64,000 nt of DNA, from contig NZ_LGVW01000013.1 in the NCBI RefSeq assembly GCF_001263335.1, positions 1 through 64,000 on the forward strand. The letters run 5' to 3'. Positions within the stretch are counted from its first letter, which is position 1; each line of letters opens with the position of its first letter. Under the pieces are notes generated by a model. That model saw only the letters and a program-made list of their open reading frames with translations. It was not told the DNA's origin and ran no database searches. This document shows, piece by piece, positions 17,316-28,738 of the stretch. The DNA comes from Dichelobacter nodosus. GTDB lineage: Bacteria; Pseudomonadota; Gammaproteobacteria; Cardiobacteriales; Cardiobacteriaceae. The translations under genes and the position numbers were made by a program.

Positions 17316-17654
17316 TTACGCTTCTTTTGGATTTTCGCCCCATTGATTGTCGCCAGCTTGACTATCCAAGCAATAAAACACGAAAAGCGTAATCCAACCT
17401 AAAATAGGAATTAATATCAACAAAAACCACCAACCACTTTTACCAATATCATGCAATCTGCGAATGGCTACCGATATAGAAGGAATAAGCGTAACCAGCG
17501 CGAAAACCATCGTAATCGTTATGCCAAGTTCTCCTAAAAACCCCAACACGGAACTGATGGCGAGATTAACAAAGAAAAAAATCCAATATTCCATTCAGCA
17601 AGAGCGATCTCTAAAATTAAAATAATCTTTAAAACATTTGATGTACCATTCCAT
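17316..17654 (-). pseudogene. DUF805 membrane protein gene interrupted by an in-frame TGA
   Basis: From the ATG at 17654, which has AAGGAG 8 bases upstream, 19 codons (MEWYIKCFKDYFNFRDRSC) are followed by TGA at 17597-17595 and immediately by ATG in the same frame, continuing as MEYWIFFFVNLAIS for 92 residues. DUF805 proteins usually start with an unbroken N-terminus ending in an Arg-Lys-EYW stretch, so the stop sits where an arginine is expected (CGA to TGA would be one transition). The rest has about four hydrophobic helices and IRRLHDIGKSGWW, typical of the family. Either this is a recent pseudogene, or ribosomes restart at TGAATG and make a shortened protein. DUF805 function is unknown. 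Confidence 0.8.
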
Positions 17655-17814
17655 AATCTTTTCTCCTTGCTATCGTTATTAGGTGGTATAAAGCGCGGTA
17701 AAGCATTTCATACCGAGGACATCGTATTTAGGGCAATAAATAAGGTCAATTTATCGTTATTGAAAAGTAACGAAATCTCCATCAAAAATTATTTTAAAAA
17801 TACGCCGTTTTGAA

Positions 17815-17845
17815 GCAAAAAATAAGCGCCGCGTGGGCGCCTATT
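17815..17845 (-). terminator. Terminator of gyrA
   Basis: A GC-rich stem GCGCC/GGCGC with imperfect flanking pairs lies 18 bases after the gyrA stop and is followed on the minus strand by TTATTTTTT. Confidence 0.6.
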
Positions 17846-17862
17846 TTGTTTATTGAAAAAGT

Positions 17863-20448
17863 TTACTGCAACACGGGGCAAGAATCGCTTTCAGCAGCGG
17901 AATCTTCAATTTCTTCCTCATCGTCAATAATAATTTTTGCCGCCGCAATTACTTTTTCACTTTCTGCAGTACGAATTAACCGCACGCCTTGCGTATTGCG
18001 TCCGCTGGTTGAAATTTCACAAACGCGCGTGCGTACCAAAGTGCCGTTATCGGTAACCAGCATAATGTCTTCATCTTCACACACTTGAATCGCGTAAACC
18101 GCATTACCATTGCGTTCACTGCACATTATGGAAATAACGCCTTTCGTGCCGCGCCCTTTTTGCGGATAATCGGCGGTGGGCGTGCGTTTGCCGTAACCAT
18201 TTTCCGTAATCGTTAAAATATCGCCTTGATCTTTTAATACGCACAAAGCGATAACTTTTTGCCCCGCCTCCAATCGCATACCGCGAACGCCGCCTGCCGC
18301 GCGTCCCATACTACGCACGGTTTCTTCAGAAAAACGTACCGCTTTGCCGGCATTAGAAAACAGCATAATGTTGCGCTCGCCATTGGTTAATTCAACATCA
18401 ACTAATTGATCGTCATCGCGCAAATTTATCGCAATAATGCCGTTTGCACGCGGGCGCGAATATTCGGATAACGGCGTTTTTTTCACGGTGCCGTTTTGGG
18501 TAGCGAAAAATAAATATAAATCTTCTGGATACTCGCGCGTCGTTAAAATCGCGTTTAACCGTTCATCGGCTTCAAACGGCAGCAAATTAACGATTGGTTT
18601 ACCTTTAGCGTTGCGGCTGGCGTGCGGTAATTCATAAACTTTTAACCAATACACTTTTCCTTTATTGGAAAAACACAGCATTGTGTCGTGCGTATTGGCG
18701 ATAAATAATTGCTCCACAAAATCCTGATCTTTAATCGCAGTGACTGATTTTCCTTTGCCGCCGCGGCGTTGCGCTTCGTAATCGGATAAAGGTTGGGCTT
18801 TAATATAGCCTTCGTGCGACAACGTGATAACACGATCTTCTTCAGCAATCAGATCTTCCATTGATAAATCTAAATGCGTATTGAGGATATGCGTGCATCG
18901 TTGATCGTTAAATTGCGCTTTGATGGCAAGCAATTCTTCTTTGATGACGGCAACTAAACGTTCGGGAATGTGTAAAATTGCCAAAAATCCTTCGATATCG
19001 CGAATAATCGATTGATATTCTTCGATGATTTTTTCTTGCTCCAAACCAGTCAAGCGATGCAAACGTAAATCGAGAATGGCTTGCGCTTGTTCCGGCGATA
19101 AATAATAACCGCCGGCGTGCAAACCGTATTCTTCGGCTAATTGTTCTGGACGCGAATTTTCCGCGCCAGCGTGAGCCAGCATGACGGCTACGTGTTCGGC
19201 AAGCCAAGCTTGAGATAACAATAATTCTTTGGCTTTTGCCGGTTCTGCCGCGCTTTTAATTACGCTGATGATGTCGTCAATATTCGAAAGAGCAACGGCA
19301 AGTCCTTCCAAAATGTGCGCTCTTTCGCGGGCTTTACGCAATTCATAAATCGTGCGGCGGGTCACAACTTCGCGGCGGTGCGCAATAAATACGTTTAACA
19401 GCGATTTTAATCCCAACAATTTGGGTTGACCGCCCACCAAAGCAACCATATTGACGCTAAATGTCGTTTGCAATTGCGTTTGTTGGAATAATTGATTCAA
19501 AATCACTTCGGCAACTTCACCGCGGCGCACTTCAATAACCATGCGAATGCCATCTTTATCGGATTCGTCGCGCAAAGCCGTGATGCCGTCAATCTTTTTG
19601 TCTTTTACTAATTCGGCAATTTTTGCGAGCAATACGGCTTTATTGACTTGATACGGCAATTCATCAACCACAATTGTTTGTTTGCCGTGATGTTCATCGG
19701 TTTCAATATGGGTTTTGGCGCGGATATAAATGCGTCCTTTACCGGTTTCGTAGGCTTCATAAATGCCTTTGGTGCCGTTAATTAATGCGCCGGTAGGAAA
19801 ATCGGGGCCGGGTAAATAATGCATTAAATCAGAAACGGTTGCTTCAGGGTGATCCATTAAAAATAAAACGGCGTCCAACGTTTCCCCTAAATGATGCGGC
19901 GGAATATTGGTTGCCATACCAACCGCAATTCCCGAGCTGCCGTTAACTAATAAATTAGGAATTAACGTAGGCAAAACCGTTGGCTCTTCCTGCGAACCGT
20001 CATAATTGGGCATAAAATCAACAGTTTCTTTTTCGATATCGGTTAATAAACTGTGCGCGATTTTTGCCATGCGCGATTCGGTATAACGCATTGCTGCCGG
20101 CGCATCGCCATCGATTGAGCCAAAGTTTCCCTGACCGTCAACCAAAACATAACGCATTGAAAACGGTTGCGCCATGCGGACTAATGTGTCATAAATCGCA
20201 CTATCGCCGTGGGGATGATATTTTCCCATCACATCGCCAACGATGGTGGCAGATTTTGAGTATTTTTTATTCCATGCGTTACCCTGTTTGTGCATCGAAA
20301 ATAAAACCCGCCGATGAACAGGTTTTAAACCATCGCGCGCATCAGGTAATGCCCGACCAATAATGACACTCATTGCATAATCAAGATACGAACTGCGCAT
20401 CTCATCAATCAAATTGACCGGTACGATTTCCCGTGCAAAATCACTCAT
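17863..20448 (-). CDS. gyrA: DNA gyrase subunit A
   Basis: 861 residues, full length. GyrA cuts and rejoins DNA during negative supercoiling. The active-site tyrosine is Y122 in AAMRYTESR. The quinolone-resistance region reads GDSAIYDT with S83 and D87 at the same numbers as E. coli and unchanged, so no classical resistance substitution is present. The C-terminal domain begins with the GyrA box QRRGGKG, which separates gyrase from topoisomerase IV, and ends in an acidic tail (DDEEEIEDS). The gene stands alone with its own terminator. Confidence 0.97.
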   Translation of the reverse strand: MSDFAREIVPVNLIDEMRSSYLDYAMSVIIGRALPDARDGLKPVHRRVLFSMHKQGNAWNKKYSKSATIVGDVMGKYHPHGDSAIYDTLVRMAQPFSMRYVLVDGQGNFGSIDGDAPAAMRYTESRMAKIAHSLLTDIEKETVDFMPNYDGSQEEPTVLPTLIPNLLVNGSSGIAVGMATNIPPHHLGETLDAVLFLMDHPEATVSDLMHYLPGPDFPTGALINGTKGIYEAYETGKGRIYIRAKTHIETDEHHGKQTIVVDELPYQVNKAVLLAKIAELVKDKKIDGITALRDESDKDGIRMVIEVRRGEVAEVILNQLFQQTQLQTTFSVNMVALVGGQPKLLGLKSLLNVFIAHRREVVTRRTIYELRKARERAHILEGLAVALSNIDDIISVIKSAAEPAKAKELLLSQAWLAEHVAVMLAHAGAENSRPEQLAEEYGLHAGGYYLSPEQAQAILDLRLHRLTGLEQEKIIEEYQSIIRDIEGFLAILHIPERLVAVIKEELLAIKAQFNDQRCTHILNTHLDLSMEDLIAEEDRVITLSHEGYIKAQPLSDYEAQRRGGKGKSVTAIKDQDFVEQLFIANTHDTMLCFSNKGKVYWLKVYELPHASRNAKGKPIVNLLPFEADERLNAILTTREYPEDLYLFFATQNGTVKKTPLSEYSRPRANGIIAINLRDDDQLVDVELTNGERNIMLFSNAGKAVRFSEETVRSMGRAAGGVRGMRLEAGQKVIALCVLKDQGDILTITENGYGKRTPTADYPQKGRGTKGVISIMCSERNGNAVYAIQVCEDEDIMLVTDNGTLVRTRVCEISTSGRNTQGVRLIRTAESEKVIAAAKIIIDDEEEIEDSAAESDSCPVLQ

Positions 20449-20755
20449 AATTTACCTTATCGATCCTTTATACTACCGCCGATATTAAGCGGGGGTTTTA
20501 CTGAAAAATAACGGCTTATTTTAACACGTTAGCGTTGGAAGACGGATTGTGTCATTTATACCACATTAAACCAATCATACCGTTGCTTTTTTAACACTTT
20601 TCCTTTGCTTTTTAGCCTCAAAGCGCTTATTATGCGTCGCTGGATAGGCATCTAAAGTGCCATCGCATCCGAATCGGTGATTATTAATCATCTATTCACA
20701 TCAGAGTGGCACTGCCGTGCGGCTTTGAGTGTTGAAACGTTATTGGGAGAACACA
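20449..20755. promoter_or_regulatory. 307-bp divergent region between gyrA and the OmpA-family gene
   Basis: It holds the gyrA ribosome-binding region at the left end and a candidate sigma-70 promoter for the OmpA-family gene: TTGCTT (20605-20610), 17 bp, TATTAT (20628-20633), giving a leader of roughly 115 bases. No further gene is apparent. Confidence 0.45.
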
Positions 20756-21364
20756 ATGAACTTAAAAAAACTGCTTGCAGTTGCTATTTTTGCCGCCTCT
20801 GCGGCGGGCGCTTCTGCAGATACTATGGAAAACCTAACTTCTAACAAAGATACTCAAATTTTAGTTAAAAATAGATTTGGTGAATGCGTTACTGTTAAAG
20901 CAAACCGTAATTTAACCGGCTGCGGCGAACAACCCGTTGTTGAACAAGCGCCAGCACAACAAGTGGAACAAGTTTTAGAAACAGAAGTGAAAACTTTTTC
21001 CGCCGATACATATTTTGACTTTGACAAATCAAGTTTGAAGCCAGAAGGTAAAGCCGCCATTCAACAATTAGCACAAGAATTAAATCAACGCGGTGCAAAC
21101 GTGCGTAAAATCACCGTTATCGGAAATACTGACTCAAAAGGTTCCGATGCTTATAACCAAAAATTATCCGAACGCCGCGCGCGCGCTGTAAGTAATTATT
21201 TAATTGAAAACGGCGTTCCCGCTTCAATTATTGAAGCTTACGGTAACGGCGAACGTCAACCTGTTGCCAGCAATGATACTGAAGCCGGTAGAGCTCAAAA
21301 CCGCCGTGTTGATATTGCTGTTGATGGTATCGTTGAACGCCCTGTTCAACGCGTTATTAACTAA
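20756..21364 (+). CDS. OmpA-family outer-membrane protein
   Basis: 202 residues from the ATG that follows GGGAGA; an upstream in-frame start lacks such a site. A signal peptide (MNLKKLLAVAIFAASAAGASA) is followed by a short region with one Cys pair (C44 and C57 or so) and a Gln/Glu/Val/Pro linker. The rest is an OmpA-like peptidoglycan-binding domain (TYFDFDKSSLKPEGKAAI, VIGNTDSKGSDAYNQKLSERRARAV, EAYGNGERQPVASND, QNRRVDI). There is no beta-barrel, so it resembles short periplasmic or peptidoglycan-associated OmpA proteins such as RmpM of Neisseria more than true OmpA. Confidence 0.88.
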   Translation: MNLKKLLAVAIFAASAAGASADTMENLTSNKDTQILVKNRFGECVTVKANRNLTGCGEQPVVEQAPAQQVEQVLETEVKTFSADTYFDFDKSSLKPEGKAAIQQLAQELNQRGANVRKITVIGNTDSKGSDAYNQKLSERRARAVSNYLIENGVPASIIEAYGNGERQPVASNDTEAGRAQNRRVDIAVDGIVERPVQRVIN

Positions 21365-21419
21365 CCTTTCCATCGGGATCGTTTCCGACTCGTAAATATA
21401 CGAACTTTGCCTAATCCAA

Positions 21420-21443
21420 AAAACCCCGCCGTTGCGGGGTTTT
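21420..21443. terminator. Bidirectional terminator between the OmpA-family gene and tgt
   Basis: Perfect 10-bp stem AAAACCCCGC/GCGGGGTTTT with a CGTT loop, placed between convergent stop codons. Confidence 0.88.
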
Positions 21444-21455
21444 CGTTTTGAGGCG

Positions 21456-22580
<1,125 letters not shown>

Positions 22581-22661
22581 TTAAAAATTCGATAAAAATT
22601 ATCGCACGCGCCATCAACATTTAAAACGCTTTCAAAACCGTGCCGTTCATGTCGCGCGCAT

Positions 22662-22690
22662 AAAAAAAGGAAGGGGTTGCCTTCCTTTTT
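22662..22690 (-). terminator. Terminator of the repeat-rich peptidoglycan-binding gene
   Basis: Stem AAGGAAGG/CCTTCCTT with a five-base loop, flanked by A and T runs, directly downstream of the stop codon. Confidence 0.8.
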
Positions 22691-22708
22691 ATCGAGATGA
22701 AAAGCGTA

Positions 22709-23668
22709 TTACTCGATTTTTAAAGAACGTAACGTTTCTCGAGTGACGCCGCCAGTAGCAAGATTATTATCGCGTTGGTATTTTTCCAAAGCGTTCATCG
22801 TTGCACGACCTAAAGCGCCATCGGCTGTTCCGGCTTTGTAACCAGCATCATTTAATGCTTTTTGTACGCGTTTAATCGTTGCTTCATTTACTTCATTAGA
22901 ACAAAGCACTTCTTCCCAACGCATTTGTGCTTCCGCAACTTTATCAAAAACAGTCACTTCCGCATATTCTGCTGGAATTTCTTTATCGATAATTTGCGCT
23001 TCTTTCACTAATTTTTTCACGCGAACGGTTTTATATTCGGCTTCAAACGGAATTTTTTCCACGTGCGCTTCTTGATCGATTTCTTGCGTAGTAATGGTTT
23101 GGAATTTTGCTTCAATGGCGCTGGTTTCAACGCGCGCGGGTTCTTCCACCACTTGTTTGGTTAAAGATTCACTTTGTGCGGGAATTTCGGTTAACCGCAA
23201 AGCTTCGCCCACAGATTGGAACGTCCGCGCCGGGCCTTGACTTTGCGCGCTCATATGCGCCGGTTTAGCAACGATTTCATCGGTAACTTCCGTATATTTC
23301 GGCGGAATCACTTTATAATCTTCGGCAGCCGGTTCAATCTCAATTTCTTTTTCAACCGTTTTATAAGTTGCGGGAATCACTTTCAATTCCTCGCCAGCGG
23401 GCTTAATCATGACTTGCTCTTCCACCCATTCATATTCTGCCGGCACGATTTCTTTTGTTGTACTGGCTTCTTTGATCACCACTTGCTCAGTGCGCGGTTC
23501 AAATTTTGCCGGCACAATCACCAACGCCTGACATTGACCCGGTTTTGCCTGCGGCACTTGAAGCGTTGCAACGTTTTCTTCGGCTGCTGCCGTAGTTTCT
23601 TCTTCCGCATACACCACGCCTGCCGATAATGCAGCGGCAATAAATAAGGAAAGCGGCATCTTCATCAT
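22709..23668 (-). CDS. Secreted protein with repeated Pro-Ala-x-Tyr/Phe motifs and a peptidoglycan-binding domain
   Basis: 319 residues. The signal peptide ends at VVYA. The body (about 50-255) is a string of roughly 20- to 24-residue repeats built on P-A-x-Y/F-x-x-V-x-x-x-V/I-x-x-x-P/E-A, such as VPAEYEWVEEQVMIKPA, IPATYKTVEKEIEIEPA and IPPKYTEVTDEIVAKPA. Residues about 263-317 form a PG_binding_1 domain (TIKRVQKALNDAGYKAGTADGALGRATMNALEKYQ). There is one Cys near the start of the mature chain and one before the terminal domain. It probably lies in the periplasm bound to peptidoglycan, with the repeats as an extended beta-rich spacer. I know no assigned function for this architecture. Confidence 0.75.
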   Translation of the reverse strand: MMKMPLSLFIAAALSAGVVYAEEETTAAAEENVATLQVPQAKPGQCQALVIVPAKFEPRTEQVVIKEASTTKEIVPAEYEWVEEQVMIKPAGEELKVIPATYKTVEKEIEIEPAAEDYKVIPPKYTEVTDEIVAKPAHMSAQSQGPARTFQSVGEALRLTEIPAQSESLTKQVVEEPARVETSAIEAKFQTITTQEIDQEAHVEKIPFEAEYKTVRVKKLVKEAQIIDKEIPAEYAEVTVFDKVAEAQMRWEEVLCSNEVNEATIKRVQKALNDAGYKAGTADGALGRATMNALEKYQRDNNLATGGVTRETLRSLKIE

Positions 23669-23790
23669 AATGAATCTCCTAAATAAACGATTGGTATTTG
23701 AAAAACGCTACTTTACCGCAGCTGCTTACGAATACCAACAGTTCTCACCATAAATAACCGTGATAAAAATCGCATTTTTCCATTTCACGC

Positions 23791-23826
23791 AACAAAAAAT
23801 AAAACGCCCGAATAGAGCGTTTTATT
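23791..23826 (-). terminator. Terminator after queH
   Basis: Ten-bp stem AATAAAACGC/GCGTTTTATT followed on the minus strand by ATTTTTTG, just downstream of queH. Confidence 0.8.
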
Positions 23827-23844
23827 TAAAAAAGCCATGAATAA

Positions 23845-24504
23845 TTACGCTTCTTCTGAATCGTCAGACAAACCGCCGATTTTGATTTTTTCCCGACCGT
23901 GAGCCAAACGCCAAGCATTGCTATCACGCAAAGAATAAAGACAACCGCAATATTCCTGTTGATAAAAACCCTCACGTTTATTAAATGCAATCATGCGCTC
24001 CGTGCCGCCGCCTTTGCGCCAATTAAATGCCCAATATGTCACATCAGAATAAGCTGCCGCCGCGCGCTGCCCGCAATCGTTGACTTGCGCCAAATTTTTC
24101 CAGCGCGAAATTGCCAAAGAAGTGGCAAAAACGGGAAAACCGTTTTCGTGCGCATATAACGCCGCGCGCATTAATCGCAAATCAAAACACATCGTGCAAC
24201 GTTTTCCGCGCTCGGGCTCGTATTCCAATCCGCGGGCGCGTTCCAACCAATTTTGCACGTCATAATCACCATCAACAAAAGGAATGGCATATTTTTGTGC
24301 TAATTTTTGGTTTTCATTTTTCCGGATTTCATATTCGCGGCGCGGGTGAATATTGGGATTATAAAAAAAGACGGTAAACTCAATTTCTGAAGCGCGTAAC
24401 GCCATCATAATTTCGCCCGAACACGGCGCACAACATGAATGCAACAACACTTTGCGCGCGCCGTGCGGAACGATCAGTTTTTGCCGTTCAAACGATTCAT
24501 TCAT
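23845..24504 (-). CDS. queH: Epoxyqueuosine reductase QueH
   Basis: 219 residues from the ATG at 24504; a GTG at 24513 in frame is also possible. QueH reduces epoxyqueuosine to queuosine in tRNA and is the non-homologous alternative to the cobalamin enzyme QueG. The family's cysteine pattern is present: adjacent cysteines in [12 protein letters not shown] near residue 25, C-x-x-C in [11 protein letters not shown] near 105-110, and EYCGCLYSL near 195. These ligate the Fe-S cluster and second iron. [10 protein letters not shown] and the DYDVQNW segment are also typical. It starts 12 bases after the upstream gene and ends at a strong terminator. Confidence 0.93.
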   Translation of the reverse strand: MNESFERQKLIVPHGARKVLLHSCCAPCSGEIMMALRASEIEFTVFFYNPNIHPRREYEIRKNENQKLAQKYAIPFVDGDYDVQNWLERARGLEYEPERGKRCTMCFDLRLMRAALYAHENGFPVFATSLAISRWKNLAQVNDCGQRAAAAYSDVTYWAFNWRKGGGTERMIAFNKREGFYQQEYCGCLYSLRDSNAWRLAHGREKIKIGGLSDDSEEA

Positions 24505-24516
24505 GAAAAGCACCGT

Positions 24517-25098
24517 TTATTTTTCTGGTTGATAATAAGTCGGTTCGGCTTCGATTGGTTTTCGCGATTGAAAAACCTGATCGGGAATCGGACACGGCTC
24601 GTTATCATTAAAAATATACGTACTGCCTTTATAAATAATCGCACCGCTACAGCTGGCGCCCGTTGTACGCGTATCGTAAGCCGTATTGGTCGGCGACGGC
24701 GCCGGTTGAGCGCGGCGAATGAGTTGACATAATTGGAATTTATGTTTGTTATCGTCATCAGCGTAAACATCTTTTCCTTTGTCTTTGCAACGGTAAATAT
24801 TGCGCTGTGATGCCGCTTTAGGATCTGATCTTTGCGAACTATTGCCTAAAGTGGGCGCGTCTTTAATTTTATTTTTCCATGCTTGTTTCGCCGCTTCTTC
24901 TGCGGCAACTTCCGGATTATAACCGCCACGCGCAATCACGCCTTCTTGACGATCTTGCGCCCGCTGTTCTTCATTGACAATCAAATTGCCGCGTTTATCG
25001 TAAGTCGGTGGGCGCACGGCAGGCGCGCTATCAATAGCTTGCGCTGCCGCGTTTAACGTAATCAATCCAAGCACAATCAATAAAGAGCGATTTTTCAC
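24517..25098 (-). CDS. Exported DUF4124-like protein of unknown function
   Basis: 193 residues. An N-terminal signal peptide (MKNRSLLIVLGLITLNAAAQA) is followed by a charged linker rich in Glu, Arg and Ala. The middle has IYRCKDKGKDVYADDD, similar to DUF4124 segments found in periplasmic proteins of Gammaproteobacteria. The C-terminal part has two further cysteines (ASCSG, EPCPIP) that could pair with the earlier ones. It starts 4 bases after the fabB stop and lies just before queH, so it is in that operon, but nothing links it to either pathway. Confidence 0.6.
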   Translation of the reverse strand: MKNRSLLIVLGLITLNAAAQAIDSAPAVRPPTYDKRGNLIVNEEQRAQDRQEGVIARGGYNPEVAAEEAAKQAWKNKIKDAPTLGNSSQRSDPKAASQRNIYRCKDKGKDVYADDDNKHKFQLCQLIRRAQPAPSPTNTAYDTRTTGASCSGAIIYKGSTYIFNDNEPCPIPDQVFQSRKPIEAEPTYYQPEK

Positions 25099-25102
25099 GA
25101 TA

Positions 25103-26317
25103 CTACACTCTGCTGAAAATCAATGTGGCATTGGTTCCGCCAAAACCAAAACTATTACTCATTACCGCGTTGAGCGATTTTTGAACATTTTCCCGCACGA
25201 TCGGCATGCCGCTGGCAACTTCATCTAAATTGAAAATATTGGCAGAAGCAGTAACAAATCCGTGCAATAACATCAATAATGAATAAATCGCTTCATTGCT
25301 GCCGGCAGCGCCTAACGCGTGACCAGATAATGATTTGGTGGAACTGATGAGTGGGAGTTCTGCGTTTTTAAACGTTTCGCGAATGGCTTCGAGTTCGCGC
25401 ATATCGCCGGCAACGGTAGAAGTGCCGTGCGCGTTGATGTAGTCAATTGTTCCGCGGTGGCTGGCGAGCGCCATTTGCATACAACGCACCGCACCTTCTC
25501 CCGATGGAGCAACCATATCATAACCATCAGAAGTGGCGCCGTATCCGGTTAATTCCGCTAAAATTTCGGCGCCGCGCGCTTTGGCGTGTTCATATTCTTC
25601 TAAAACTAAAATACTGCCGCCGCCGGAAATCACGAAGCCATCGCGATCAGCATCATAAGGACGCGATGCCGTGGTGGGATTATCGTTATAAGCGGTTGAT
25701 AAAGCGCCCATTGCGTCAAAAAGCATGCTCATTGTCCAATGTTCTTCTTCGCCGCCGCCGGCAAAAACAATATCTTGTTTGCCCATTTGAATGAGTTCTG
25801 CGGCGTGCCCGATGCAATGCGCGCTGGTGGAACATGCCGAACTCATTGAATAACTCACGCCTTTGATGCCATAAGGGGTAGCAAGACACGCTGCCGTTGT
25901 GGAAGACATGGTTTTAGTAACGCCGTACGGTCCAATGCGTCTAACGCCGCTTTCGCGCAAAATATCCGCCGCTTCAACTTGTACTGATGACGCCGCGCCG
26001 CCGCTGCCAACAACTAATCCCGTGCGCGGATTGGAAATGTGTTCGGTGGTGAGTTTGGCGTGTTCAATGGCTTCTTTCATCGCGATATAACAATATGCCG
26101 CCGCGTTGCCCATAAATCTTAATGTTTTACGGTCAATTAAGGCTTTAACATCTAAATTTTTAATATCTCCGTGGACATGAGAGCGTAATTTCATTTCTCG
26201 ATAAACTTCGGAAAAAGTTATTCCTGATTTGAGGGTTTGCAAAGAAGTTAATACTTCTCTTACGTTATTCCCAAGACTCGAGACAATGCCCATGCCCGTA
26301 ATGACAACTCTTCTCAT
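25103..26317 (-). CDS. fabB: 3-oxoacyl-ACP synthase I (FabB)
   Basis: 404 residues. FabB condenses malonyl-ACP with acyl-ACP and is needed to elongate the unsaturated chain made by FabA. The catalytic triad is visible: Cys in [16 protein letters not shown], His in [13 protein letters not shown] and His in [19 protein letters not shown]. The C-terminal [14 protein letters not shown] is standard. It lies just downstream of fabA with an intervening terminator-like hairpin. The pair marks the anaerobic unsaturated fatty acid route typical of Gammaproteobacteria. Confidence 0.95.
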   Translation of the reverse strand: MRRVVITGMGIVSSLGNNVREVLTSLQTLKSGITFSEVYREMKLRSHVHGDIKNLDVKALIDRKTLRFMGNAAAYCYIAMKEAIEHAKLTTEHISNPRTGLVVGSGGAASSVQVEAADILRESGVRRIGPYGVTKTMSSTTAACLATPYGIKGVSYSMSSACSTSAHCIGHAAELIQMGKQDIVFAGGGEEEHWTMSMLFDAMGALSTAYNDNPTTASRPYDADRDGFVISGGGSILVLEEYEHAKARGAEILAELTGYGATSDGYDMVAPSGEGAVRCMQMALASHRGTIDYINAHGTSTVAGDMRELEAIRETFKNAELPLISSTKSLSGHALGAAGSNEAIYSLLMLLHGFVTASANIFNLDEVASGMPIVRENVQKSLNAVMSNSFGFGGTNATLIFSRV

Positions 26318-26343
26318 ATGTTCTCCCGACTTAATAAAATGAT

Positions 26344-26376
26344 TAAAAAAACCCCAAGAAGGACAACTTCTCGGGG
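26344..26376 (-). terminator. Hairpin with T tract between fabA and fabB
   Basis: Stem CCCC-AGAAG/CTTCT-GGGG with one mismatch (26352-26376), followed on the minus strand by TTTTTTT. It lies between two genes of one pathway, so it may reduce rather than abolish read-through into fabB. Confidence 0.75.
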
Positions 26377-26394
26377 TCTGATCGCATAATCAGT

Positions 26395-26925
26395 TTAACC
26401 GTTGATAGATTGTTCTCTTGTAAACAATCCGACTCTTAATCCTTTACCTTCATAAATTTGTTTGCCGTCAACCGACATCGTCGCATCGGCAATGCCAAAT
26501 ACCAATTTGCGCATAATGATGCGTTTCATGTGAATATGATAGGCAATTTTTTTATTTTCTGGCAAGACTTGCCCGCTAAATTTCACTTCATCACAACCCA
26601 AAGCCCGACCGCGTCCTAAACCGCCTGACCACCCCAAAAAGAACCCGATTAATTGCCACATCGCATCTAATCCCAAACACCCAGGCATCACGGGATCATT
26701 TCTAAAATGGCAATCGAAAAACCATAAATCAGGACGTATATCTAATTCCGCGATGATTTCGCCTTTGCCGTATTGTCCGCCGGTTTGATTGATTTCAATG
26801 ATGCGGTCAATCATAAGCATATTAGGCAACGGTAACTGCGCATTGCCGGCACCGAATAAATTGCCTTGCGCGCACTGGATCAATTCATCGTAAGAATAGC
26901 TGTGTTTATCAGTATGTATTGTCAT
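26395..26925 (-). CDS. fabA: 3-hydroxydecanoyl-ACP dehydratase/isomerase (FabA)
   Basis: 176 residues, normal length. FabA dehydrates 3-hydroxydecanoyl-ACP and isomerises the double bond to the cis-3 form, starting unsaturated fatty acid synthesis. The active-site helix is present: [24 protein letters not shown] (cited by ends W69 to Q90) with catalytic H73 and D87. The hotdog-fold C-terminus ([22 protein letters not shown]) is complete. It begins 23 bases after the L,D-transpeptidase gene on the same strand. Confidence 0.96.
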   Translation of the reverse strand: MTIHTDKHSYSYDELIQCAQGNLFGAGNAQLPLPNMLMIDRIIEINQTGGQYGKGEIIAELDIRPDLWFFDCHFRNDPVMPGCLGLDAMWQLIGFFLGWSGGLGRGRALGCDEVKFSGQVLPENKKIAYHIHMKRIIMRKLVFGIADATMSVDGKQIYEGKGLRVGLFTREQSING

Positions 26926-26948
26926 AAAATGTCATCTTTATCAAAATG

Positions 26949-28466
26949 TTATTGAACTATGGACTTCTTATAAGCACGAATTAATTTCTTATCCAGACCA
27001 TAAACATCAGGAGTGGTTTTAATGGTGTTATTGGCGTCCACATAAGTTGTCCAATATACCAAATATACGGGCGTTTCTTTAACGGGATTAACCCACTGTT
27101 GCTTTTCTTTGGCGATACTGGCTTGAATTTTTTGCGCATTCCAGCCGTTATCCGCTAATAAAATTTCGGCTAATTCCAACGGTTTTTGCAAACGAATACA
27201 CCCCGAACTGCGCGCGCGGTTATTTTGTTTAAAAAGATGACGCGTTGGCGTGTCGTGCATATAAATAGCGTGTTTATTGGGAAATAAAAATTTAACGCGT
27301 CCTAATGCATTGTATTGACCGGATTTTTGCCGTAATGAATAACCATTACCTTCACTCCAAGAAACGCTGCTGGGTTTGGCAATTTTACCGGAAGCGGAAA
27401 CGGCTTCATAACTGGCATCAAACGCCGCCGGATTATTTTTTAATTTCGGCAATTTATCCTGACGCATAATTGTCGGCGGCACCGTCCACGTCGGATTAAT
27501 TACAACATGTTGAATTTTATTGATAAAACGCGGCGTTGCCCGATCGGCTCTGCCCACAACGGCGCGAGTTTCATAAATTTTTCGTTCATCGCGATACATT
27601 TCAACGTTAAACGCGGGAATATTGGTGATCACATACTGCTCGCCCCAATCTTGCGGCATCCAGCGCAAACGTTCCATGTTAATAATTAATCCGTCCGTTG
27701 CTTTTGTGCCTTGCGCCCGCAACGCGTTATAGCGTTCTTTTAACGTTTGATAGCGATGATTATCAGCATTAATTTGATGCAACGGCGTGAAAATATCGTG
27801 ATTACGAATGCCTGCGGCTAACCATTCCATGAGTTGTTCATCAGAAACGGGTTCCGCATTCCATTCCTTATCGATCGTTTTTGGATCGACAATGCCATTG
27901 GCTAAATCTCCGGCAAGCGCCAAATAAGCGTCCGTCATCAAAACTTCCAAAGAAATAATATCGTGATAATACGCTTGTGGACGCAATACGCGAATAATAT
28001 CAAGATGATATCGGTGCGGATTTAAACCGTCTTGTTCGCTCTCTATTAATGCTTGTTGCAACGGTTCAACTTCATTTAATAACTGATTTTCAAACGTCCA
28101 AATCGTTGTATATTGCGCGGCTTGATAAAAATCCATCACGCGTTGAGGATTTTTTAAAAGAACGAATTGCCCATTAATAAAAACACCATCCGCTTTTGCC
28201 GACATCATCTCCATCAATGCCATTTGCTGACTGTTAACAGGACGCGTTTCCAATCCCAGCGAAAGCGTATGCCGTTCTGGTTCCGGCGACGGGAAAGACG
28301 ATTGCCATAATTGCTCTTCATTATTTTCCGGCGGCACACTATCTTCCAAAGCAGGAATAACATCGTCAAAAAGTTCATCGGGAACTTGTTGCGCATTTGC
28401 CATTTTAAAGTCGCAAATGATCAGTAAAATTGTTGTAATAATGCAACGATTGAAGATTCGGTTCAT
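26949..28466 (-). CDS. YcbB/LdtD-type L,D-transpeptidase
   Basis: 505 residues from the ATG at 28466, which has GGGAAAG upstream and opens a signal peptide (MNRIFNRCIITTILLIICDFKMANA). The N-terminal half matches the YcbB scaffold (FYQAAQYTTIWTFENQL, ESEQDGLNPHRYHL, DAYLALAGDLANGIVDP). The catalytic YkuD domain follows from about residue 270, with NMERLRWMPQDWGEQYVITN, MHDTP-TRHLF and the active-site SSGCIRLQKP. Such enzymes make 3-3 crosslinks between meso-diaminopimelate residues in the periplasm. A peptidoglycan-binding motif is not obvious. It is probably transcribed with fabA, 23 bases downstream. Confidence 0.9.
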   Translation of the reverse strand: MNRIFNRCIITTILLIICDFKMANAQQVPDELFDDVIPALEDSVPPENNEEQLWQSSFPSPEPERHTLSLGLETRPVNSQQMALMEMMSAKADGVFINGQFVLLKNPQRVMDFYQAAQYTTIWTFENQLLNEVEPLQQALIESEQDGLNPHRYHLDIIRVLRPQAYYHDIISLEVLMTDAYLALAGDLANGIVDPKTIDKEWNAEPVSDEQLMEWLAAGIRNHDIFTPLHQINADNHRYQTLKERYNALRAQGTKATDGLIINMERLRWMPQDWGEQYVITNIPAFNVEMYRDERKIYETRAVVGRADRATPRFINKIQHVVINPTWTVPPTIMRQDKLPKLKNNPAAFDASYEAVSASGKIAKPSSVSWSEGNGYSLRQKSGQYNALGRVKFLFPNKHAIYMHDTPTRHLFKQNNRARSSGCIRLQKPLELAEILLADNGWNAQKIQASIAKEKQQWVNPVKETPVYLVYWTTYVDANNTIKTTPDVYGLDKKLIRAYKKSIVQ

Positions 28467-28694
28467 CAGACTTTCCCGTTTGTTATCGGTAAAACCGCTA
28501 CATAATACAATTATTTCCAAATCGAGACCAGATAAAATCGTGTAATTGTTGCAAAAAAGAAACATTTTTACGTAATTGTGTATCAAGAAACACGCATTTT
28601 ACCATTGCGCTATTAATCAATTTTTATTATTGAATTATATGCCGACTATCATTTATTAAAATAAAACAACAAAAAATCGTGGGCAAAAACCATA

Positions 28695-28722
28695 AAAAAA
28701 CGCCCAAAATTGGGCGTTTTTT
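28695..28722 (-). terminator. Terminator of the DUF937/OmpA-like gene
   Basis: Perfect 12-bp stem AAAAAACGCCCA/TGGGCGTTTTTT with an AAAT loop, directly after the stop codon. Confidence 0.88.
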
Positions 28723-28738
28723 CTGGCTTCAAATTTCG

